Assembly (NCBI GenBank): GCA_964611575.1
Contig: CAZTAJ010000180.1
Coordinates: 1 to 6,433, forward strand
Direction: 5' to 3'
DNA length: 6,433 nucleotides
Source: CAITUY01 sp964611575
GTDB lineage: Bacteria > Verrucomicrobiota > Kiritimatiellia > CAIKKV01 > CAITUY01
Part shown: one piece after another, positions 1 through 5,743 of the stretch
How positions within the stretch are numbered: the stretch's first letter is position 1
Layout of the letters: the number at the start of each line of letters is the position of its first letter
Position numbers and translations under genes: made by a program
The notes under the pieces: model-generated
Databases searched by the model: none
What the model was told of the DNA's origin: nothing
Seen by the model: the letters and a program-made list of their open reading frames with translations, nothing else

Positions 1-378
1 ATTCTCAACCACGACGCGCAGGTTCAGCCGTGCGCTTTCGATCCCATACGTGGTTATAAGGCGGCCCCACGGAAAAACCTGAGTGACGGTGTCATCCTGA
101 CGCGTTACCGAGGCCGGTTGCCAGACGGCGTCATACGATGTCCCGTCGGGCTTGAACATCTTTGGATGGTTGAACAACTCCACCGCGCCATAGTTCGGCC
201 CCAGCAGCAGTTCCTCGCCATTGTACTTCAGCGACGCCAGCCCCGCGGGGCCCAACTCGACTTTCAACCCTGCGCCCTGCGCAGGCGCGATAGTTGTCGG
301 CGCCTGGGCCGACACCCACAGCGGCAACGCCACCAGGACAGTTAGGAGTGACGGCCAGTTTGCTGTTTTCCGATTCAT
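1..378 (-). CDS. Secreted protein of unknown function, N-terminal part (3' end outside window)
   Basis: An open frame of 126 codons starts at ATG 378 and is still open at base 1, so only the N-terminus is seen. Residues 1-26 look like a Sec signal peptide: a basic start (MNRK), a hydrophobic core (LLTVLVALPLW) and a VSAQA cleavage site. The mature part begins with a short Ala/Pro/Thr stretch and continues as alternating hydrophobic and polar residues rich in Gly, Leu and Val (for example LKVELGPAGLASLKYNGEEL), consistent with a beta-sandwich fold. I do not recognise the family; a carbohydrate-active or carbohydrate-binding domain is possible but rests on context only. A Shine-Dalgarno-like AAGGAAG lies 9 bases before the ATG. 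The gene follows the SGNH esterase gene after 77 bases on the same strand, so it is probably in the same operon and exported to act on the same substrate. Confidence 0.72.
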   Translation of the reverse strand, partial: MNRKTANWPSLLTVLVALPLWVSAQAPTTIAPAQGAGLKVELGPAGLASLKYNGEELLLGPNYGAVELFNHPKMFKPDGTSYDAVWQPASVTRQDDTVTQVFPWGRLITTYGIESARLNLRVVVEN

Positions 379-387
379 GATCTTTTA

Positions 388-394
388 CTTCCTT
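388..394 (-). promoter_or_regulatory. Ribosome binding site for the secreted protein starting at 378
   Basis: The minus strand reads AAGGAAG here, 9 bases before the ATG at 378. It supports that ATG as the start and therefore the complete signal peptide. The rest of the 77-base spacer (379-455) shows no clear terminator, which fits readthrough from the upstream gene. Confidence 0.55.
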
Positions 395-455
395 GCGACG
401 AACAGTTTTTGGTTTCGTTGATGGGCAGCAACTGCATCGGAACATCACTTTCGCG

Positions 456-1987
456 TTATGGCGCCACCGGGGCCAGCGTGATGTTCCATCGTGCGGCCAG
501 GTCTTTCTCAAGGGCTTGTCGTTCTCCATCAGCCAATGGGCGGTCGAACACCAGCATCTCTGCCACGTCGCCATTCAGGTATCGATCCAAATTCCAGGAA
601 CCACCCCACCCCAGGTAACTGAACGGCACCGGCCCGGTCATCACCAGGGAGAAGAGCTGCAACTTGCCGGGATCAAACTCCAACGCCGAGTCCTGATCAT
701 CGGGGAGATGAACCGGCTGCCCGTTCAGGAACCCTTTCCCCTCCGTCACGGCCTTGGCTGCATAGTTGGCGCTGAAGGCTTTCTTGGGACGCACCACGCC
801 TGAACTGAAGGGGCGCGTATTGAAATAGGGGTGGCCGAGGATCAGTTTATCGGCCCGCAACACCACAAAAAGGGTCTGCGCCTTGTCCTGCATTGGAACG
901 AGCAGATGCGAGCCTTTCCCGTCAAAATGCAGCAGCGGCTTGCCGCCGATGGCATTCTTAACATACTGCGGACGGCTCCACGACCATGGGGCAAGGCCAT
1001 CGGCCTTCATGCCGCTGGCGTCCAGCCAGCGAATGACCCCGCCGGATTCGTCGACCACTGCCTGCCCTTCCGCGCTCCACCACGCCGTCAGCCCCGGAAC
1101 CTGACGGGGAGCCGCATTTCCCGGCATCGGCTTTCCAACGGCACGCCCATGGGCCGCCGGCATCGCAGACGGCATCCCCGGCTCGGCATTGGCAACCTTG
1201 AGTATCTCGTCGTAGAGCCGCCCGGCAATCTTCTCGCCGCCCTTCTGGCTCACATGCACGTCATCCTGCATCACGCCGGCCGCATTGTTCGTCGCCCACG
1301 GCGAGCCGAACCAGGCAGACAGGTCCCAATACGTGGCGCCAACCTGGTCGCCGAGTTCGGGCAGAATCTGCCGATACTCTGCCAGCCCGCTGTTGGACCA
1401 GGGTGAATTCACCTGGGCCGTTGAGAGCAGCAGCACCCGCGTTCCGGGAACGGCCGCCTTGACCCGCGCCACGATTTCCCGCAGGTTCGCCGCATACTGG
1501 TCACGGTTGTGCCCGGCCAGATTGTGGTCGTTGGTGCCGAGCAGGATGACCGTGACATCAGGGTCAACCAGTTTCAGGGAATCACGAAACACCGTCGGAT
1601 CCACATCGACATAATCCTCGGTGGTCGCCCAGCCCTTGCCCCACTTGTGGATCACGGCGCGCCCGGATTGATTTGCCGGCGCCAGCCGCGCGTCCACGCC
1701 CAGCAGCATCACCGGGCCGGATTCCACCACCAGGCGGAGCGTATGCCAGGCGGCGGGCAGTTTTTCCACACGGGTACGCCGCACGGCACGCTCCCCGCGG
1801 GTGTCAAGGGTCTGCGCCGCCGCGTCATCCACCGTCACCGCGCAGCGCCCGCCTGTGGCTTGAGCCAGCCAGTAGATGTCGATGCCCGTGCCGTAAAACT
1901 CAACGCGGGTGCAAGCCCCCGTCTTGGAACTGGTGATCCCGGTGCCTTCCGGCGCCAGGTACGGCTTGGGCGCCGCCGTGGGCCACA
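456..1987 (-). CDS. SGNH/GDSL-type carbohydrate esterase with C-terminal LamG-like module, 5' end lost in assembly gap
   Basis: About 510 codons run from the scaffold gap to a TAA at 456-458. Three parts are visible. First, a beta-rich domain (about 1680-1987) with the pattern FYGTGIDIYWLAQATGGR and HTLRLVV, like the jelly-roll domains attached to carbohydrate esterases. Second, an SGNH hydrolase core (about 1190-1680): block III is GTND (1527-1538, context VILLGTNDHN) and block V is DDVH (1254-1265), giving the catalytic Asp/His pair. Third, after a Pro/Ala/Met-rich linker, a LamG-like module (456 to about 1105) beginning VPGLTAWW and ending ALEKDLAARWNIT. The nucleophile block (GDS) is not present and is presumably in or beyond the gap, as are the start codon and any signal peptide. 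The likely role is removal of acetyl or other acyl groups from a polysaccharide outside the cytoplasm. The family call is firm; the substrate is not known. It lies downstream of the lyase gene and 77 bases upstream of the next secreted protein. Confidence 0.85.
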
Positions 1988-2087
1988 NNNNNNNNNNNNN
2001 NNNNNNNNNNNNNNNNNNNNNNNNNNNNNNNNNNNNNNNNNNNNNNNNNNNNNNNNNNNNNNNNNNNNNNNNNNNNNNNNNNNNNNN
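1988..2087. other. Scaffold gap (100 N)
   Basis: A run of exactly 100 N, the usual placeholder for a gap of unknown size. It separates the 3' part of the lyase gene from the 5' part of the esterase gene. The right edge lies inside a palindromic repeat that occurs again at 2923-2984, so the repeat probably broke the assembly. The missing DNA should hold the lyase stop codon and the start, signal peptide and GDS block of the esterase. The reading frame across the gap carries no information. Confidence 0.97.
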
Positions 2088-2119
2088 CAAAGACGGCGAT
2101 CCGCAAGCGGACGCCCTAC
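2088..2119 (-). repeat. Palindromic repeat, partial copy cut by the assembly gap
   Basis: These 32 bases match 2953-2984 at 31 positions; the only difference is c at 2094 against a at 2959. Similarity starts exactly at GTAGGGC on the minus strand, which is also the outer end of the palindrome arm in the complete copy, so this is a true element boundary. The second arm would lie in the gap. The lyase frame continues into it without a stop, but in a different phase from the complete copy: here the first base of the element is the second base of a codon. Confidence 0.85.
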
Positions 2120-3683
2120 GAAACGCGGGGCGGCGCTCGGGCTCCAGTTCCAGCGCCTGCTTCTCCGCGTCCCAACGCCAGCGCCAGTTCGGCTCCTTGG
2201 CGTCGGCAGGCAGAATCTCCAGCAGCGTCAACAGCCGGTGTTCCCGGCTGGCCGCCGTCGCCAGGCGCAGCAGGTGGACCAGATGCCCGTGGCAGTCTAT
2301 GCCTTCCACGCGGCTTTCCGCGATGCCGGGTGTCCAGTTGACCGGCGTGACCCGGAGCTGGCTCCGGTCCCCGGCGACTATCCACGATCCATCCGCCTCC
2401 CTGGCCATGGGGAAGGCGCTGTTCAGCCGGAAGCTCACGCCGTGCGGAGTCTGTAATCTCAGGTCGTCGTCAATCACGAACAGGTCGGGTGCGGGCGACC
2501 AGATGCGCCGCCGGTTGCGGCTGAAGAGCCCCGGCGCCCAGGCCCTGCGGTTATCGCAGACCGCGTCGAATAGACCATCGGCGAACGTCGCGGATTCAAT
2601 GCGTCCGCCGGGAGTGGTGAGCGGCTGTTGTTCGAGCGCCTTGCCATCCGCGTCCTCAGGAACCACCAGATTATGCCAGGCCGCCTTGCCCATCAACAGG
2701 TGGGCCGGGTTGTCATATCCGGTGGTGCCGCGGTCAAGCGCCAGTTGCTCGCCAGCCGCCTCCAGGATAAAGCTGCCCTTGTCCTGATGAGAGTGCCCGC
2801 CGCGGGACGGACCGCTGAACAGGTGGAAGCGAATGACGCCAAGCCCCTTGATGGAACGGTGGATGCCGGCATGCCCGGTACGGGGAAAGCAGTAGCACGC
2901 CGCCGGGCGCATCGGCTCTGCCGTAGGGCCGCCGCTTGCGGCGTGCCGTGCGCAAAGAAGGCGATCCGCAAGCGGACGCCCTACAAGATTCGGAGATGCG
3001 CCCAACGCCGACGGTTGTGCCGCCGTCGGTGCCACCACCAAATGGAACCAATCCGCTTCCGGCTTGGCCTCCGCCGCCAGGCGCGCATAGATGTGACGCC
3101 AGGGGGCGCTCTCCGCCGTCCCGGCGAACACGGCCGCCATCATCAGGCTGGGCTTATTGTGCCCCTGCCCCGCCGCGTTGATGGTCAGGAATGTGTCCCC
3201 TCCGCCTTCCGTGGACAACATGGCCAGGGCGTAGTCCGCCGTCCGGCGCACCCGTTCACCCATGGCATCGCTGAAGGATTTCCCGTGCCTCCGGGCCAGC
3301 GCATAGAGCGTGGGGAAAACCTCACCGACGCTGTGCCAGTAGCCCATCCCCTCCCGCGTGCCGCCATCCGGCTGAAGGTAATGGTTCAGCATGGCCTTCA
3401 TGTCCCGCTCCGCCTCCAGCAGGTTGGCGCTGTAACGGGGATAGGTTTTCTCCAAGGCCAGATAGGCCTGAACGCGGCCGGGCGTGAAGAGGAGCCCCTG
3501 GTTCATGCCGCGGATGTATTCCCAGCGGCGGAAGTCCGATTCGACACGGGCCAGCCCCTTCATGATCATGGCATCGCGCACCAGTTCGCGCCCGGCCGGA
3601 GTCAGGCAATGCCCGGCCCAATCGAGCACCAACGGCAGGGGACGCAGGATATAGCTTTCCGAAAAACAGCGCGGATGACCGGT
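2088..3683 (-). CDS. Heparinase II/III-like polysaccharide lyase, central and C-terminal part
   Basis: An uninterrupted 532-codon frame lies between the two gaps. The first half is alpha-helical, as in the alpha-toroid of heparinase II/III-like lyases, with YIRGMNQG and later DGGTREGMGYWHS. The second half is a beta-sandwich opening with GVIRFHLFSGPSRGGHSHQD, followed by KGSF, LALDRGTTGYDN and an AAWHNLVV motif, all hallmarks of the heparinase II/III C-terminal domain. Candidate catalytic residues are Asn (3501-3503), Tyr (3339-3341) and His (2793-2795 or 2787-2789). The Asn-to-Tyr spacing is 54 residues, and the residue after the Asn is Gln rather than His, closer to what I recall for PL12-type heparinase III than for heparinase II or PL17 alginate lyases. 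The expected reaction is beta-elimination of a uronic-acid polysaccharide; the substrate is not determined. A palindromic repeat adds about 21 residues in frame at 2923-2984. The stop codon is not visible and probably lies in the left gap. The fragment at 3784-4301 is probably its N-terminus. Confidence 0.86.
2923..2984 (-). repeat. 62-base palindromic element inserted in frame in the lyase gene
   Basis: Two 19-base arms form an imperfect inverted repeat. The right arm (2966-2984) reads GTAGGGCGTCCGCTTGCGG on the minus strand and the left arm (2923-2941) reads GTAGGGCCGCCGCTTGCGG on the plus strand, agreeing at 17 of 19 positions around a 24-base loop (2942-2965). The RNA or single strand could fold into a strong hairpin. 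A partial copy at 2088-2119 shares the same outer boundary. Size, palindromy and dispersion resemble REP-type elements moved by RAYT transposases, or the protein-coding palindromic elements of Rickettsia; neither relation can be proven here. In the lyase frame it encodes approximately VGRPLADRLLCARHAASGGPT without a stop. Confidence 0.85.
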
Positions 3684-3783
3684 NNNNNNNNNNNNNNNNN
3701 NNNNNNNNNNNNNNNNNNNNNNNNNNNNNNNNNNNNNNNNNNNNNNNNNNNNNNNNNNNNNNNNNNNNNNNNNNNNNNNNNNN
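3684..3783. other. Scaffold gap (100 N)
   Basis: A second run of exactly 100 N, so true length is unknown. It interrupts the lyase gene. On its right the protein reads up to PVFDSAWP, and on its left it resumes with TGHPRCFSESYILRPLPLVLDW. Lyases of this family normally have a longer helical stretch before the LPLVLDW-like segment, so the missing DNA is probably well over 100 bases. Unlike the other gap, no copy of the palindromic repeat is visible at either edge. Confidence 0.97.
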
Positions 3784-4301
3784 CCCGGCCATGCCGAATC
3801 GAAAACCGGTTGCCCGCCCAGCATCCTCGCGACGCCCGCGGAATTCGCCGCCATCAGCCAGGCCAGGGTGACCGCCGCCGGCCCCGGCCCGACGAGCGTG
3901 AATTCAAAGCGTAGGCCGGACAGATGGTTTCCGCTAAAACCGCCTTCATATTCCGCGTACGAATCGGTCCCCGCCAGGTCCCGGAACACCGGTTGCCAGG
4001 TTCCATCCAGACGCGCCAGCAGGCTGACCTTCACGGAAGCCGGCAAGGCGGCAGACAGCACGAAACGGTCGTAACCACTCAGCCGCAGATCGCCATCACG
4101 CTCAAGGACCAGGGAAGGCCCGGCTGACGCGGGTTTGACGAGGGTGAAATAGGCCGGTGGCCGCAGGCTGCCACTGGCGCCCGACGGCCACGTTACCCGA
4201 TACGGTGCCAGCACGTCCAGACGGATGCCATCGGCATTCTTGTCGCCATTCCAGAAAGCCTCCAGAACGGCTTCGCTTTCATTGACTGGCAGTACGTTCA
4301 C
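3784..4301 (-). CDS. Probable N-terminal part of the heparinase II/III-like lyase
   Basis: About 172 codons are open from a GTG at 4301 into the gap. The sequence is beta-rich and hydrophobic/polar alternating (DGIRLDVLAPYRVTWPSG, LRLSGYDRFVLSAALP, VKVSLLARLDGTWQPVF, LRFEFTLVGPGPAAVTLAWLM), consistent with an N-terminal beta-sandwich or carbohydrate-binding domain of the kind seen in front of some polysaccharide lyases. It ends MLGGQPVFDSAWP at the gap. Assignment to the same gene as 2088-3683 is inferred from strand, order and the lack of another lyase N-terminus. The start is uncertain: GTG 4301 is the only ordinary start codon before an in-frame TGA at 4326-4328, no good Shine-Dalgarno sequence precedes it, and there is no signal peptide although neighbouring proteins have one. 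A frameshift upstream is possible. Confidence 0.62.
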
Positions 4302-4511
4302 GGTGAATGGGTATTTCAGAGACGATCATATTCCCGCGGCTTGTCACGCCGCCGGCCGGGCAGGGAGAACCAGGTCGAAATTCGGGGGGGGGCGACTTCT
4401 TCCGGCTGCCCCGCTGTTCGCGCGCGGACAAGCGCCGAACAGGCCCGAATGATGGAAAGCGTCCTTCCACTCATCGACACCCCGGCATGGATTCCGCTCG
4501 GCCTGCCGTTG
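4302..4511 (-). other. Region between LamG-like gene and lyase gene, no supported gene
   Basis: These 210 bases hold no convincing start, signal peptide or terminator. The lyase frame has two stops here (TGA at 4326-4328 and 4344-4346). A second minus-strand frame is open from before 4511 down to about 4316, with an ATG at 4472-4474, but its product is Arg-rich and not signal-like. A run of nine G on the plus strand (4384-4392) is a likely place for a sequencing indel. A small hairpin is possible (GCGGC 4336-4340, GCCGC 4348-4352), but no T tract follows, so it is not called a terminator. Confidence 0.5.
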
Positions 4512-5732
4512 CTACTTGATGCTAATGACCGTTCCGTGGGGGGGCGGCACGTGAGCAGACACGCGGTCGACTTGAATTGATGCGCTTAGCGGCGTGAAGT
4601 CCCACTCAAAATAGTGAACGGCCGGCGCATTGCCGTTGAAGGCGATAAGAAATTCCACGTCCCCGCTCTGCTCTGTCACGCTGTAGAAGGAGGCGTTGTC
4701 CGAGCGGTTGGTCAGAAACGTATAGACAGCCGCGGTGTCCAGGGGGCCGGACGAGTCCTCCAGGTCAAGTCCGATGGTGAACGTGGCCTCCTGGCTGACC
4801 GCTGCCGCCGAGACGGCGACCGACCCGCGGTTCGTGTCGGTGATGTCGAGAGTGTCGCCGCGAGCGGCTAGCGTGCCCCCACCATACACTGTGTTTCCCG
4901 GCGCCATTATGGTCAGCATCACGCCGCCGGCCGCATTCGTCAGATCGTACTTCATCTCCAGGTAGAAGTTGATCGCGTTGTTCTCAGCGTTGTTAATCGC
5001 GCGCTGAATGGCAATCACCTCGGCGTAGTCGACTTTGGCGCCGGAAGACGTGTTTGCCTTCGCGGCCAGCACAAGGTTGTTGCCTAGGTCGCCGGGCTGC
5101 GTTCCGCTGCCGATGGCGCCAGTCTTGTGGAGGGTGCCATTCCGATAGTACTGGGATGTAATCATATCGCCCTGCATCGTCAATGTGTCGATAGAAAAGC
5201 TCGTAGGCTTTGTTATCGCGCCTATCCAGGTGGGCCAGGGGGTCTGCTGACTGCCAATCTGGCCGCCATACTGAAACTGAACACGGTCGCTACTGAACGC
5301 CCAGTCGCACCAGTCCGCGCCGCTGCTCGAATCGCGCAGCACGGTGACCAGCGTGGCCGTGCTTCCGTTTGTCTGGGATAGATTGAGTTCCTGGCTGCCG
5401 GGAGCGTAAGCCGAACCCGACGGCATGTAATCGTTGTAAGTGCTATCCGCGCTGAACTGTAGTATCGGGCGGCCGGCCAGGGCACCCGTGGTGTAGATGG
5501 GCGATCGGTCGGCGCTGTTCCCCCATCGACTATACGCTGTGCCCATGTCCACGTTATTTGCGGTGCTGTCTTCCCATCGATGCACCCGGTCGCCGTCGAC
5601 CTTGCCCGTGACGGCCGATGCGTCAAGCCACATCCGGCAGCCCGCGATGTTCGTGGGCGAGAATCCCGCCTGCGCCATGCCCGCCAGCAGCGTCAGACCC
5701 GCCACGATCAATCTCAACAATGACCTCTTCAT
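4512..5732 (-). CDS. Secreted LamG-like (concanavalin A-fold) protein
   Basis: The 406-residue protein is complete. Residues 1-22 form a clear signal peptide (MKRSLLRLIVAGLTLLAGMAQA) with an AQA cleavage site, so it is exported. Residues about 28-267 form a LamG-like jelly-roll module: it opens with IAGCRMWLDAS, has VHRWEDS and ALAGRPILQFS early on, and ends with VDYAEVIAIQRAI followed by an EMKYDLT-type strand. Residues about 268-406 are a separate beta-rich domain (GGVMLTIMAPGNTVYGGG to the C-terminus) that I do not recognise. There is no PEP-CTERM or other sorting tail; the protein ends HGTVISIK. Such modules commonly bind glycans or other surfaces, and no catalytic motif is apparent. The start is fixed by AGGAGG 5 bases before the ATG. 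The gene begins 9 bases after the regulator's stop codon, so the two are almost certainly co-transcribed. Confidence 0.8.
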   Translation of the reverse strand: MKRSLLRLIVAGLTLLAGMAQAGFSPTNIAGCRMWLDASAVTGKVDGDRVHRWEDSTANNVDMGTAYSRWGNSADRSPIYTTGALAGRPILQFSADSTYNDYMPSGSAYAPGSQELNLSQTNGSTATLVTVLRDSSSGADWCDWAFSSDRVQFQYGGQIGSQQTPWPTWIGAITKPTSFSIDTLTMQGDMITSQYYRNGTLHKTGAIGSGTQPGDLGNNLVLAAKANTSSGAKVDYAEVIAIQRAINNAENNAINFYLEMKYDLTNAAGGVMLTIMAPGNTVYGGGTLAARGDTLDITDTNRGSVAVSAAAVSQEATFTIGLDLEDSSGPLDTAAVYTFLTNRSDNASFYSVTEQSGDVEFLIAFNGNAPAVHYFEWDFTPLSASIQVDRVSAHVPPPHGTVISIK

Positions 5733-5737
5733 CCCGA

Positions 5738-5743
5738 CCTCCT
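5738..5743 (-). promoter_or_regulatory. Shine-Dalgarno sequence overlapping the upstream stop codon
   Basis: The minus strand reads TAGGAGGTCGGGATG. The TAG at 5742-5744 ends the LacI-type gene, and its last two bases are the first two of a perfect AGGAGG, 5 bases before the ATG at 5732. The arrangement fixes the start of the LamG-like gene and suggests that ribosomes ending the regulator can help start the next gene. Confidence 0.85.

Noticed and set aside
131..574. Minus-strand frame of 147 codons
   Set aside because: It overlaps the esterase end and the signal-peptide gene in another frame; the frame starting at ATG 378 has a ribosome site and a signal peptide, this one has neither.
831..1406. 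Plus-strand open frame of 191 codons
   Set aside because: It lies opposite the esterase catalytic block V and LamG-like module, which are clearly real, and shows no recognisable motif.
1509..2456. Plus-strand open frame of 315 codons
   Set aside because: It lies opposite the esterase and lyase, crosses an N run and has shadow-like Arg/Pro/His composition.
2693..2971. Minus-strand frame starting inside the palindromic repeat (MRIAFFAHG...)
   Set aside because: It begins at a TTG in the repeat and overlaps the lyase beta-sandwich in another frame; the similar MRIAVF at 2106 only reflects the shared repeat.
2088..2984. CRISPR array suggested by two palindromic repeats
   Set aside because: Only two copies about 835 bases apart, with lyase coding sequence between them; no regular spacers and no cas genes.
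2628..3914. Long plus-strand open frame of 428 codons
   Set aside because: It lies opposite the lyase, crosses an N run, is rich in Arg, Gln, His and Pro, and shows no domain. It is a shadow of high-GC coding DNA.
456..4301. One continuous 1281-codon minus-strand protein joining lyase and esterase
   Set aside because: It is read through two runs of exactly 100 N. Gap lengths are placeholders, so the shared frame is chance, and the parts belong to a lyase and an esterase whose missing ends are expected in the gaps.
4336..4352. Transcription terminator between the LamG-like and lyase genes
   Set aside because: The stem is only 5 base pairs and no T tract follows on the minus strand.
4279..4470. 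Small gene of 63 codons between the LamG-like and lyase genes
   Set aside because: GTG start without a ribosome site, Arg/Pro/Ser-rich, overlaps the lyase start and contains the homopolymer run; no domain or signal peptide.
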